DNA of 44,305 nucleotides from Phoronis australis (taxonomy: Eukaryota; Phoronida; Phoronidae): assembly GCA_002633005.1 (NCBI GenBank), contig NMRA01001168.1, positions 1 to 44,305 of the forward strand. The letters are read 5' to 3'. The notes beneath the pieces were generated by a model, which was not told the origin of the DNA, ran no database searches, and worked only from the letters and a program-made list of their open reading frames with translations. Positions 11,101-25,200 of the stretch are shown one piece after another; position 1 is the stretch's first letter; the number at the start of each line of letters is the position of its first letter. The translations under genes were made by a program, and so were the position numbers.

Positions 11101-14100
11101 ATTAAACCATATCGTATGTTTAAAGCAGCCTTAACCACATTCTGGTGTTAAGAAACAGTTACCACTACTACAGTTGCTACCATAGCAACGTCACCTTGTT
11201 CTTATAATTTGTGTCGCAGAATGTGTTATTGTGTATTTGCTTCATTTAGTTTAGTCATCGTATTACATCACTTACTGTTGTTGTTTTCTACCACTTTCTT
11301 AGACTAGAAGATTAGTAACACTTTCTGTTCCTAGAACTGTTTGTTTGTCAGCATAGTGCATCTTTATTTGTTCGTTTAATTTGATTGGTTTAATTCGTGT
11401 TTCTCTAGTCTCTATATATATCACTTTCACTTGTATTTCATGTAGTAGCATTAGTAGCATCAGTAGTTTTCATGAGTAGTTCTTTCTTCGCATTGAGAGT
11501 TGTTCTCATCATTCGTTGACAGTCTTCAATATACTAGTCAAGACTCATCTCTTGTGTTCTTGCCTACGAACCACCTCGTACACAGCCGAACCGCATTTTC
11601 CCGTGTGCCCCCCAAATTTTGGTGTCGTGACCGTCGATTGAAGACTGGTTGATTCACTTCACCGTTCAACTAATATACTAGCTACCACGGACACTTCTTT
11701 GAAACGCCTGAAGTCAAAACGCGCCCCACAGAAAGGCCAAGTTACCACCCTGCTCTACCGTCTACAGGAGCTATCGCCTTCGTCATCTCAGAGCAAACTT
11801 CTACTGGGCACCCTTAACACCAAGCTGAACACCATTCATGAATTCACCGCTGCCATGCACGACCTTATCGATGAAGACAACGCAACCGAGGAAATGTTGG
11901 CCGATGAATCCTTCATGACTGAGATAGAACTTGTTAGTTTTTTACATCTCGAGGTTCACTACGCACTCCCGTCTCCACAACCTGCCGTGATCACCGCACC
12001 CTCACCTGGAAATGCACGTCTACCCAAGCTGGAACTACCTCGCTTTTCTGGCGATCGGTTGGACTTCCCATGTTCTCCGCCACTATCGACACCAATAACC
12101 AGCTTCCGGTTAATCAAAAACTTCAATATTTGCTTCCGGTGATTGATGGACCTGCCAAAGAAGTAAAAAGTGGACTCACCCTCACGCCAGAAAATTATAT
12201 CACTGCAAAAGAACTTCTCACAGAACGCTACGCTTCAGTAACTAAGCTCAAAGCCGACATCTTCCGCTCGCTTCAACCTCTGCCACACTCATCCCAAGCA
12301 AAATTTTGACACTAATACGCACACCTGGAAAAAGTTCTTCGCACTCTTGACTCTACCGATCCTTTTGGTAACAAGGACTTTCTCGTTACCGTTGTGTTAG
12401 ACAAGCTGCCAATCGAGATACAGCGCAACATAGCACGCCACAACAATGGAAGTTCAGAATGCGACCTTGCCACTCTGTGCGCATACATGTACCTAAAAAC
12501 TGAACGCGATATTATGGAGACAGGCAACCACCATCAGAACTAGCTGTCCGCCAGTCCCAGTGATTACGTTGCCTAGACAATTAAAACAGGCTTTCTTTTT
12601 CTTAACTATAATTAAGCAAGAATCACAAGAAATGTCTGTTGGGCAGTGAGTGGGTGTGTGGTCCCCCGAACAATAAAAGCATAACATACATTGTGGATTG
12701 GTCTTGTACAGTCTAGCGCTGGTTTGGAAAGCAATCATTGAGCAGAGGTGAAACTTCCGTGGAAACCAGACCACGGGGACCTCCCCTCCAACTATGCCGT
12801 CTCTTACTCTCGCACTCGCGGTATGGTCAAACGTTTAGAGCTCGACACTCTATCCCACTGTTACCAAATTATTAAAAAACAATTGAGCGTAGGGATAATT
12901 GAGAAAGTCTCGAGTGACCATAATGGTCATTTTATCCCACATCAACCAGTGATTCGACCTGGCTCAAAAACCACACATGTAAGCTTGGTATATGACTGCA
13001 GCTGTAATCCCGACCCTGCCAAACCATCCCTGAATGACTGTCTCCAAGTCAGCCCATCACTAATCCATGACCTGTGCGCCATTCTGCTGCGATTTCGATT
13101 GCACAAATTGGCGTATCCACCGACCTCGAAAAATCCTTTCATTCATGTTCACGAATGTGATCGAGACTACCTTAAATTTCTATGGCTTTCAGACCCAAAT
13201 GACCCTGACACGGATTTTTTTTAACATACCGCTTTAGCACTGCACTGTTTGGTGCTGTATGCTCACCGTTTACTTCGAATGCGTTAGTGCGTTACCATCT
13301 TGACCGCTGTGATAACAACCCCATCGTCTCAGACATCAAACGCACTGTTATGTGGACAATATCATTACCAGCTGTCGCACTGTTCACCATTCACATGAAG
13401 GCAGCTGGCTTCAGTTTGCGTTCTTGGGCTTCTTCGGACAAGACTGGTCGAGACACAGCTTCTGATGACTCTACTACCGTGAAAGTGCTAGGCATCAATT
13501 GGGACACTCAAGCAGACAGCGTTAATCTAATGAGCCATGATTCTAACCACTATAACACGCACGTTTACACAAAACGAAATGTTGTCAGTTCGACAGCTAA
13601 GTCGTTTGATCCTCTAGGGCTTGTAAACCCAATAGCTGTTCGTGCCAAACTATTCCTTCAAAATCTATGGGCTGACAAGTGTGAGTGGGATGAACTCCCT
13701 GTCCAGTATATTGCATAACGAGTGGTCTGACATTGCAGCAGACCTTCAGAAGTGTAATCAGAAATCTCTTCCTAGGTAATATTTTTCCTAGTATTGATTG
13801 TGTCACCAATGTCAAGCATATGGTGCTGTAGTCTATCAACAATCTTTTGATCGGGCAACATTAATTATGTCTAAGTGTAGAGCATCGCGTACCCCTCAGA
13901 TGTAAGCGTACATTACCACAGTTGGAGCTACTAGAAGCTTTAATCAGTATACTATGTCCTCATTAGCAGATGTACATGTAATCTCAGTGGACAATGTATT
14001 TCTTTGGTCAGAGAGCCAGATTACATTGTGCTGGCTACAATCTAAGAAAAAATGCTTGTATTTGTTCAGAACCGTGTAACTGAAATTCATGCCCTGAACG

Positions 14101-16173
14101 CCAGTGCCAAATGGATGCACTGTCCAACAGATAGTTACCCGGCAGATATTTTAACCAGGGGTATAGTTTTTGAAACTTTGAAACGATCACGCTTATGGTG
14201 GAACGGCCCCGACTGGCTTCCCAAGCAACAATGGCCACCCTAATCACTACATTTGGACACTACCCTGAATGTTCTGGTCTTTCCAGTAACAAATGACCCG
14301 CGTAGCAATCAACGTCCTTCAGCCAACGTTCAACTGGTGTCAGCCAAATCATGGACATCAACAGGTTCTCTACCCTTCGACGATTGCTTCGTGTCACCAC
14401 ATGGATAAACAGATTTGTCAACCGGTGCAACGACACAACCTCAGCCGTTTCCGAGACTCTAACCGCGCAAGAACTAATTTCTGCGAAACGTCGGTGGATT
14501 TGGGCTACACAACATGAAATCTACCACATAAACATCGATGACGTCATACAGGCCAGAACCAAAACCCCACTCGTCAAACAAGATGGCCTATTACTCAGCG
14601 CAGGAAGAATATACAACGCCAACCTACATGACCACACAAAGTTTCCAATCATGTTGCCATCCGCCCAAAAGTTCACAGAATTGGTCCTCAAAGACGTCAG
14701 AACCCTCTTCAGTGGTGTCAACATAATCAGCACATACTTACGTCAGAACTACTGGATTCCAAGAAACCGACAACGCCTAAAGCTGTCATCCGGTTGTTTG
14801 TACCGTGTTGCAGCGTGACTGGTCAACCGAATCCTCAATTAGCCACGTCTCCACTGCCTGCTGACCGCGTGAGAGATGCACAACCCTTTGAGATTACTGG
14901 TGTTGATTACAATGGCCATCTGTTTGTCAAGAACCCTTCAGACAACAAAAACAACACAGCCCATGTATGTTTGTTTACATGCGCAATTACTCGAGCGATA
15001 CATCTGGAGTTGGTCTCTGACATCATTTATTCGAGCTTTTCGTCGCTTTGCGAGCCGACGCTCCTTACCACGTGTTGTGATTTCTGACAATGCTACAAAT
15101 TCTGTTGGTGCTCCAGCAGACGTCAATGAATTGACCAAATCAGATCACATTCAAGATTTCCTCGCAGATCAACTCGTTTCATGAAAATTCATTCCCCGCC
15201 GCGCTCCATGGTTCGGTGGTTTTTGGGAACGTCTCGTTGGAATTACCAAGACCTGCTTAAAAAGATCCTCGGTCGTTCGCAAGTGCCATTTGACGAATTT
15301 CGAACGATTCTCATGGAATGTGACTGCTTTTAAACGACCACCCCCTTACATTAGTGTCCGGCTCTGAAAACGAACCTGGACCGCTCTCTCCATCACACGT
15401 ATTACCTACACGGACGTAAAATCTCAGGCTTTCCCTTCCGCGACGTCCAAAATGAAGAACTCTCTGACCACAGTTTTGACGCGACCACTGTACAGTTGCA
15501 ATATACAAGGCGATCTGCACTCAACAGTCATTTCTTTCGCAGTTGGCAACACGAGTAAAAACTGCACTTCGTGAACGGCAACACTTCCTAACCCGACGTT
15601 ACCATACTTCACTCATCACCATCGGCGACGTTGTTTTGGTTCACGACGACAAGCCAAGTATTCTATGGAAAATGGCTCTAGTAGAGCGACTCATTTGCGG
15701 GCATGATGGATTCATTTGCTCTGCCGACATTCGTTCTCAGTCTGGCAGAACCAACCGTCCCATGATTAAGCTCTACCCACTTGAGACAGGCGTGGACTAC
15801 GTTCCGGATCCGCCACCCGCCGACACTACGAGTACCCCATCTAATTCGGCCTCAACACCGCGTCCTCCACCACAAAGGCGAGCAGCTTTCCGGGCTCGTC
15901 ACAATATACGACATTGGACAACTGATTGATTCGACTACATTATTTCGTTTTTCATGCGTCTACTTCTTCACATGTTTATCACATATCTCTTATTCTAGCA
16001 TATTTCGCAAGTTATCTTTAGCATAATTGTTATTTGACTACTACATCACTTACTTTTGTTTTTTTCTACCACTTTCTTAGACTAGAAGAATAGTAACGCT
16101 TCCTGTTCCTAGAACTGTTTGTTTGTCAGCAAAGTGCAACCTTATTATTTGGTTGGTTAATTCGTGTTTCTCT

Positions 16174-16208
<35 letters not shown>

Positions 16209-19200
16209 NNNNNNNNNNNNNNNNNNNNNNNNNNNNNNNNNNNNNNNNNNNNNNNNNNNNNNNNNNNNNNNNNNNNNNNNNNNNNNNNNNNNCCCCCATC
16301 CTCCCCCCTCTCTCTGTCATTATTACATCAAACCAGATTTGATAAGCGTTAGCAATAAGTGTACGAGGAATAGGAGAGTTCACTCTGCCATCTTGCCATT
16401 AGCCGCAATGGTTAAGGGGGCACACTACACTACAACAGGCTTTTGGCTGCCGACACACACCGAAGTACAGATGGGCCCTTTCTTCACGTGCTAATCAAGT
16501 GTCTGAATAAAACAAAGGTTCTTGTAGCATTCCCAACTCACAAGCACTACTGCTGACAACTGAAACTTACTTATGCCACAGATTTTCAATCGATTAATTC
16601 ACATCGGCAAAAAATCCCGGCACACAGAAATGTTACCAAAAAACACCAACTTTGACAAGTTTTCTACCCAAAATTGTCACTACCCTGCAAGTGCTAGGAA
16701 AAATCCGACTACAGATTCAGAATGATCGCACTCTCGAGATTCTTGTGGTCATAGTATGCCCATAGTTACTTTTTGGCAATTTTGATCTGTCTGACAGCCA
16801 ACTAAAAATCGCAGCCTGTATATCGGACATCAGGCTACAAGGTTTCAGCAAACGAAAGTCACCGTTTTTCATCAAAAGTATGTCACGTCTAAAAAACTTG
16901 GATTTTCTCATTCAAAAACACAAGTAAATCAGTTTCCTGGCATTTGTTTTCAGTAAATTCCTCGAACAACCAGCCAAACCTGGCATACGCCCTGGCATAC
17001 GCCCTGCACATAAATTCTAGGGACTAGAAATGGCAAAGTGGCTGCTGCCTAACTGTTCAGTGTGGCCCCGTGGCTGCAGCCTAACTGTTCAGTGTGGCCC
17101 CGTGGCTGCAGTCTACCTGTTGAGTCCATCCAAATCAGTCGCACCAAGCGGCGAATAAAAACCACTAATTTAGCGGCGCAGTCCGAACAATGTAAATACT
17201 GATAAATTCATACCTAAGTTTAATGACGTTCGACGTGCAATGAAAATATGTCTGTGGGCGCCAAATGGGTGGTGACCCCTCTCAGGGTGTACATGTCAGG
17301 ATTGCTAAACAGGTAAAAACCAATGGGTGTGCTACATGACTGTTGAGCCCTCCCTTCGTCTCAAAATTTGGTTGTTCCTCTGACCATTGACAACATGTGT
17401 TGAGGTGGTGATAATATTAGCCCCTTGTAGCGAACTCGCAAGTGAACTCCCCGATTGTAACTCAGTCTTTGGTGTTGGTTTTTAAAAGGCGTGAACGTTT
17501 CACCCCTGAAAGCGAAAATTCAACACTGTGTGGTTGGATTTGTTTAGTGCTTTAATGAATTGCATATTACACGTAGTTGGTGTCTTTTGAAAGCGTAGGC
17601 CTATATGCCCACATAAAATATTTCAAAAAATATAGCGGACACCAAAGTGAACTCAGGAAATGAAGCAATCTTTAGATACCATCGAGTGGTTCACGAGATT
17701 TGAACATTTGCAATTTCTGCTAACTAGGTCCATTGTATAACTGGGTAACAGAAGTTAAAATTGCTTTGCCTAAATCGGTATCGAAAAAGCATCTCACAAC
17801 CATTGTTTCAACAAAGTTTATATACCTGCTCTGATTACATTGCTCGGTACATCTTTTGTGAAATACCATAATTTGGATAATCTCCAGGCGACTTTAACTT
17901 ACAATGAATCTATGAGCATCAAATTAAATCGAGCATCTAGGCTACATGTACATAGGAATGAAAAAAATACCACATTCCATAAAGAAATTAATTCTTGGGA
18001 TATGCTTACCCATAAGTTATGCTTATTAGGGCCAAAAGCAGATTTAATTATGCAAGCACATGAGATTAAATGAGGTCAAACTTGCTGGAACAGAACCAGA
18101 CTTAACTGAGACTATCATGGGACGTTCGGGTGAAATTGTCGCGCGTAATTACACAATTACGACCGAGACTTCTCTCGTGTTTTACGAACATAATCAATAT
18201 ATGCAAGAGAAATTGGTCTGTAGGTTACGGGATTTCTGGAGCAGTTGTACGGTCGTAATTTTACAATCGTATTTTTAACATGTTGTGAAGTGTTCAGAAG
18301 GCAAGGTATACACATGTATATTAATATGAAAAGACTGAAAGGTATCGAAGACTGACTGACTTTTTACATGATGCCCTAGCCATCCAAGGCATTTCAAATT
18401 GGTCCGTTTTAATACATAGTGAGGTGTCTGGCAACTTGCTTTTACTGTATTTCTTAAAATTAGCAAGCTTTTTAAATATTTCGGCCTAACGATTTCAGTC
18501 ACGGGCGATCTCTCGGTAGTAATTACCAGCGAACGATTTTGGTCGTAAAACACGAGCAAAATCTCGGCCGTAATTAGGAGCGTAATTACGGACAAACTAT
18601 TTTGGTCGTAAAGTACGAGCGAAATCCCGGTCGTACTTACATGTCCGAGCATAATTACAGGCGATATTCACTCTTAAACGCCCCATGATAATTATACTAG
18701 TAAATAGGACAAAGACTTCCCTTGTGTTTTACGACCAAAATCGTTCGCTGGTAATTACGAGCGAAATTACAAACGAGTGTTCGCTCGTGTTGCTCTTCCG
18801 ATATCGTTGTGTCCAATAAGAAATTGGTTTGTAGGTCACGTGAGCTCTGAAGAAGTGAGTTTACGCTCGAAATTTTAGCAAGTAGCTGTTACTAGATTTA
18901 AGCAGAGGCAGATCTACAGGACGTTCAAGGGGTTCAACCCCCTCAACCAGGATCAAAAGTATAAATTGAAAAAATGTCACAAGAATAACGAAATCAGCTA
19001 CCAAAAACCACAAAAATTCTTTCACCGAATAAGGAAACCCATCCCGACCTTCCCTCTGCTCAGCGCTACCCGCCTCGGATTTTTTCTAATCCTAACTTCC
19101 GCCTTACTGAAAACGTAGATCTGCCACGGTTAAGTACCGGTCCACGAGACCAATATTACACAGATACATTTGTTTTGTGGTGCAAATGGTTTGTTATTCA

Positions 19201-22200
19201 AATTTCTTGATTAAAGAATGAAGGATTTACAACCATAATTTAGAAATTCTACATTACCACCCCCTCAAAAAATCTATCAGGACCTGTGATCGGCTAACAG
19301 AAGTCTTTAAAGCTAGCTTCTTGTTAAAGTTATTTTGGTGATTTGTCATGACGCTCAGTTATGCATGTAATTGCGCGTTGTCAAATTCACGTTTTGACGT
19401 TTGTTTTGAAACGTTTGAGTTTTATCTGTTTGTTACTAGAATTTCAACACACTAATTAACCTGTTGCTCTTCAGAAGAGAATCTCCTTTTAATTTAACTC
19501 ACATGCTCACTTATCATTACAAAAATAGTTTTGAATCATTTTTTGCAATGTCATACTTTATGTCATCAGCACGCTCTGGACTAACAGAGTGAAACTTGCC
19601 TAAATATTGCAAAAGCAGGATAATTTTAAAAAATGAAATAAAAACATTGTCAAACAATCTGATAGATATGCATTCTGGCCCCTCAATATGTTCAAGAATG
19701 GACCATTTTAAAATGCCTAGAATTTCTAAGGCAGCAAGTAAATTTGTTTTAGTTAGTCTTCTATATTTTTAGATCTTTTTGTTCTTATATACTTTGCAGC
19801 TTCGATTTTACATTCTGAACATTTCATAAATTATGCGCAAATATGAGCGTAAAATTATGGGCGCACAATTATTAACATAAAATTACGAGCGAAAAACACA
19901 AGCGTAAATTACGAAGGTATTACTAGTGAGCAACAGGTTCAGAGATCTCGTTACTTACAGATCAATCCGCATTGGATATAGTGACTACGGTCGTAAAACA
20001 CAAGGGATGTCTCGGTCTTAACTAAATTCTGCCCTCTCGGCCCGCGACACTTTCGCGATGGTAGAAAAATACATCAGGCCAGACCTAGTTGTCGAAATTA
20101 CAGGCACTTCTATTGAATTAATGAACATGAGAATCACAGTCATCTCTGATATTTGCACTTTCTGCCAATTTCTTAGGAAATCTTTGTAAGTGTAACGCAA
20201 AAATACATGTGCACTTGCGCAAGTTGCCTGCATTACATTAACGGGTCAAGTATAGTGCATAAGATACATGTAATAACGTGCACATTCTCCAGTGAGCATT
20301 GTGGGTGAGCACCTTGGAACGAGTAGTGCTGTGCTTTTTGGGACGTGCCTATTAGCCAGCTTGTTGTGCTATTACAAACTTTGAAAATTGAGTCATGTAC
20401 AGTATTTTATTACAGTTACATGTACGTAAAATGTAGAAACATTTCTAGAGCAACTACCTTTTGAATTATTCAATGAAGTGATATGCCTATCACTATGTCA
20501 TGGCTCTTAATATGATGTTTTAAAAAGTACAATTGAAAAGGTGCATTTGCGTAAAATTATTTTTGGAGTACAGTATTATAAGGAACCACCAGCTGTTACT
20601 GTATAGTTTTGCTCGTATAGTTCTCAGCTATTTTTCGGCTATGATGCCGCAGAAAAAGGGCTGACCCGGCCTTTAGAACATTTATTTTCTTTTACAAAAT
20701 GCCGGCAGCTCATTTTATGCATTAGTAAGTTATAAGACTAAGTTGTGTGATCTACATCGTCTCTTCTTGAAGCAGCTGTTAACATTCACATTTTGTAAAC
20801 GCACGTAGTAATTTTTAAACTATTTCATTCAAATCTTGAGAGCCCCTCACATGTCCCTGAATTACTATCACTGTTCGGCCTGAACATCTGGAACATTTTT
20901 TTTGTTTTGCTGGCCTCCTTAACGGCCACGGTCTCCGGGCTTGTGGGCCCTTTTGTTCAATTCTCTCGACGTCCATGGCCATGCATTCCATTTAGTTTGC
21001 AAAGTGTTTTTTATCCAAACTGCTTTGAGTATTCGTTGTGGAAACCACGATGTTTTAGTTGAGACTGGTTTGCTATGTTGACAGAATCGAGATCCCGAAA
21101 TAATTAAGTCGGTATCTCGAGTTCCTAAGGTCCCAAGATAATAAAGTCGGGATCTTCAGATCCCGAGATACTTTAGTCGGGATATCAAGATCCCGAGACA
21201 TTTAAACAAGAAACGCGCGATGTCATTTTTGAGCCACCGTACTTTCACGCAACAGTGGAAAATTTTATAAACAATTCCTTTCAACTTTCCGGTGGACAGT
21301 GGATAAAAAAGAGTATCCATCAGTTCCATATGAAACCAGTCAGCCATTTCCAAGTTGTCCAACCTTAGCCAAATTTAATAAGTTTCTAGGGTCTTACTAA
21401 CCTTATCACAACAATACTGGGTTGACGTCTCTGATTTCAAACGTTTATTTTCATCAGGAAATGCCTTTCGTGTGCTGTGCGGTACACTCAAATTACCAAC
21501 AATTTTGTCGCAAAAGAGTACAAGTTGGACGGCCCACTTGATCCTTCACCATATTATGACTGTTCACAGCGTCTAACTGCCAAATGTGAAAAAGATTGTA
21601 GTGCGGCTCTGACAGTCGCGAGCAACAAAAAGTACTTTGGAAGAAACTCCGTAGATTCAGTTTCAGCCCAAAAAGTATGTGCTAACATTGGACGACCTAT
21701 ATCCACCCCTGGATTGCGACTCGAAGTGACGTATGACATAGGTGACAATCACCATCACCATTTTGTGGTGCCAGGTGGAAGTGTTTGTTGTGGGTAAGTT
21801 GTATAGTTTTTAACATCGTTCCTATTGTCATTTGTATTACAACCCTCAATGTGAAATAGTGTACATTTATTTCTTGTTCTTTGCATGATTGAGGACAATG
21901 GAATCGGCAAGTTGTCAAATCTGAAGTTAACTGAGCCATGCGCTATCGATCTATGACATTACTCAGTTTATAGGTGCTAACAAGGATATTTTGATTGCAT
22001 AAAATTCAAAGCACGCCATTGGACGGAAGAATTGCTATGTACACTGAGTTAATACCCGAAAAAATCAATGTAACAGACAGCGAAAGCAAACCTTGTGTAG
22101 GCATTTCTGTCTTCAATTGGCGACTTGCCTGCTGCAAAACTGCAACTGTCTACAACTGAAGAAGTCTGCTGCGACTTGGCTATGCCCACTATCAATCAGC

Positions 22201-25200
22201 CGGAGACCGAGATAACGACTGTAAGCAGGCCGTTGCTTGTCATCTAGACGGCCGATCGCCTACTTGCAGCGAATCTGACAAGTATTCGTGACGTGCTCTG
22301 AAGTTCATTGCTTTGCAGGACTCTTGTTTTCGGTGGCGAGAATTGTGAAATTGGTTGAACTTACAATAAGTTGTAATAGGTCTCCATTACTCATGCTTTG
22401 ATATTCCGTTTATTCGCAGCAGAGACACATGTAACCGATTGTTCTAGAACACCCTCACCCCCACCCACGACCCCATCGACCTACGAGCTGTGGCATTAGA
22501 TGTATCTTTGCGCTGTTTACATTTCACGATGATATTACCTTCCCATAAGACATACCTACACGCGAGTCTGCCTTGGCTCACGTCCAGTGGTTAAAACCGA
22601 AAACCCGAAAGATCATGATCTGGCAAAGCGAATTGCGAACTAGACAATGACAATCATTTCTAGCTATTATAGGAGCTTTTCGTCGAATTATGCATCGCAC
22701 CTGACTAAAACATCAAAGTCACGTTGTTCTAAAAAACCTTTTGAACACAAAGGACACATTAGGAGGTCTTCGGTGTATTTAGTGTCTTCCAACTCGACAA
22801 AATACTCCCGTTATCAATCTTTTTCTTCGAGCACTCCCCCGTTTAGTTCCCAATATCGGTAACTCGCCATTTTAACATTTTGCACACCAGGGCAGGGATA
22901 CATACGTCTTGCTACCTGCCGGGTGCAGTGTTAACAATGGCGAGTTATCAGGTTTGGCAACTGAACGAGGGACTGCTCGAAAAGAAAGTTTGATGTCACA
23001 GAAAGTCCCAAGAGCGGTTCTAGTAGGCCTAGCCCTGTTCTAGTAAACTTAGGGAGAGAGAACGTTAACTTGAATGAACATAACTTGACATTATATTACA
23101 TTCATTTGATTTCTATTGTTTACTCGTTTACAATATACTCCATGTAACACCGAGGTACTAGTTTATTGAGCAGTTCATTTTTCAAACTGTATTTACTGAA
23201 GAAATTGCATATTCGTCGGTTCCTCTCCCAAAAAACCTGAATTTGCCATTCAATGAAGAGCAGACGAGATGATTACACTTTGCCGGGAACACTTTTAACG
23301 TTAGTATATGTACATGTAAGTCTTTGATTTGATTTGGGTCGCGTTTTTTCTGTCCGTGGCTTTCTATCTTGTCGAATTGACTCTCCTAGGTGGAAAAAAA
23401 CAGGGGCAAGCCTACTGAATTCCTTGTCTACGATGTCAGCGCTTGTTCTATGTTTAGATCGAGTCGAGCCCGAGTAGACTGAGTCGAAAAGATCGTGGTT
23501 CTTGGGTCATCGGTCTACGGGGATCGTGGGTTGATGGAGTCGTAAGGTGTGGGTCAAAGTGTTTTAGAACAATCCACGTGTAAATTAAGAGCACCAAGCG
23601 GCGTCGTTTGAACCAAGGTATCGCTTAAGCTCAAGGGGATCAGCTGCACAAGAGCTCCAGTACATAGATTATTGCCTATATGTAGTTGAGGCTACACTGA
23701 ACATAAATGGGAAAATGCATTTAGTTTCGGACCAAAGTATCCAGGAAACAAAGTGTGTGGACTTCTTGGAAATCGAAAGTTTGTCAGCTCAAAAAGAGTA
23801 GCTTTATATTACGAATCAGACTCAGGGAGGAACTAAAACAGAGTACTTGGGAAATGCCTGTTAAGCGGGTAAATCTGCAGTGGAAAATCTTGTTCTGAAA
23901 TGCTGCGACCCTGTTAGTGACTATTTCAATTGAGAATTTCTGGAAAATTTCGATATGGTGGTGTCTACTGTCAACTCTCTAGCTACTCCACATAAATGAA
24001 CTGAACAAACGTATAACTGTCTTAGAATCTATCGTGCCTGGGTGCCTGATTGTCATATCGAGAAAGTCTATGAAAGCACTTGGTAATTATAATTCATCAC
24101 TACCTAAAAACTAAACTGAAATTTTCAAGTTAAACAGGAGTGTTCAATTGGGCATTACTTTTTAATTGGCGACAGAGATATTTTTACTGTCCATGTACGC
24201 ACACAGCCTACAAAATGGGGGGCTTGAATTTTTGAGAATGTGGACCTTTTTCTTAGATTTACCGGGTACGTTCAGAGCTATGAATTGTGCATTCGCTGAA
24301 TTTTGGCAGTTTCTGCCTTTTTAGTGGACTTTTTCATCGTTTTCTACTTTCTTCAGAGTTTTTGTTTTACTAAGGTATACCTTTTTTGCCCACTTCAATA
24401 AATAGGGACCTGTTCGAGTCACCCCCGAGCGCTCCAGGGTGAGCACATGGTGCTACCAAGCCGTTAAACTACGAAAGGGGTTATTATGTACCTAATACAT
24501 AGTATACACTGTAGCTTAACACATAATTCGGCATCACAGGTACGTTTCACAAAAACTTCAAAACCTGATGACATTTTACACAATGCTAACAGACAGTTTT
24601 TGTTGCCGTAAGTTTTGGAGTTTTTAAGTAACGAATTTTCAATGAAGCAGGTTCCAGGAAAACCAAAGGAATTTCTAAAAACAGCCCACTTGATTGGGGC
24701 GTTTATTTGGAAAATTTTCGAATTAAGCACCATCCCATGCACTTGCCTTCGGAGACAGCAGTGTAGTTCATAGTTTCGTAGCGCAAAGGTGATCGATTTT
24801 ACACTAGATACAACTGATCGAAAATGGAATAAAAATTCAAAATACCCAAGTAACGTATGAAGAACTGGAGTGAAGGTACATAAACCCTCCATCAGGAGTC
24901 CCATGTAAGAAAGCATGGCGTTTCACCGTTCAGTTGTAGCATCTGTCAGAAAGTGTTTCTACAATGCTTGTGGTTGTAAGGAATTTCTGTAAATTCTTCT
25001 ACATGTACACATGTTCTTGCTTGATTGCAGATGCAACTGTAATTTAAAAGCAAAGACTGTAAGTGGTGACATTGTGAAGGTACCGATTACTCTAGCTCAA
25101 TCTGCGAAATACAAGTACTACAATTGCCAAGCTCAGGAAGAGGAATGTCGGAAAGATTGTAGGAGCGTTATTGGAAATGCACTTACCGCTAATAAAGGAC

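Larger units (their letters stand above)
11264..16208 (+). mobile_element. Broken BEL/Pao LTR retrotransposon inside intron 5
   Basis: A plus-strand element lies between two related LTR segments (11264-11420 and 16042-16180 align well). Internal blocks in order: gag (DUF1759-like), an inverted zinc-knuckle segment, RT, RNase H, zinc-binding and core integrase, and a DUF5641-like end. The order identifies the BEL/Pao superfamily. The protease and first part of RT are missing, and the frame breaks many times. The 3' LTR runs into a CT microsatellite and the assembly gap. It lies within intron 5 of the Cys-domain gene, in the same orientation. Confidence 0.87.

Noticed and set aside
16123-16494. 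ORFs running through the N block on both strands
   Set aside because: They are created by unknown bases translated as X next to a CT repeat; no real coding evidence.
18275-18652. 125-codon minus-strand ORF with repeated LVLYDQN-like motifs
   Set aside because: The repetition is explained by the short DNA repeat cluster, not by a protein.
18905-19131. Possible short TIRs GGCAGATCTACA / CGTAGATCTGCC
   Set aside because: Arms are only about 10 bp with no target duplication visible; could be chance.
10680-21457. Additional Cys-domain exons in the long intron 5
   Set aside because: I looked for C-x3-C followed by a VCC end with a GTAAG donor and found none outside the listed exons and the decayed copy in intron 6.
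24405-24475. tRNA-like block on the minus strand
   Set aside because: Some resemblance to A and B boxes, but the B box match is poor and no cloverleaf forms; too weak to list as a SINE.
24464-24916. 150-codon minus-strand ORF in intron 6
   Set aside because: No recognisable domain, no splice or repeat support, and it overlaps AT-rich intron sequence; treated as chance.
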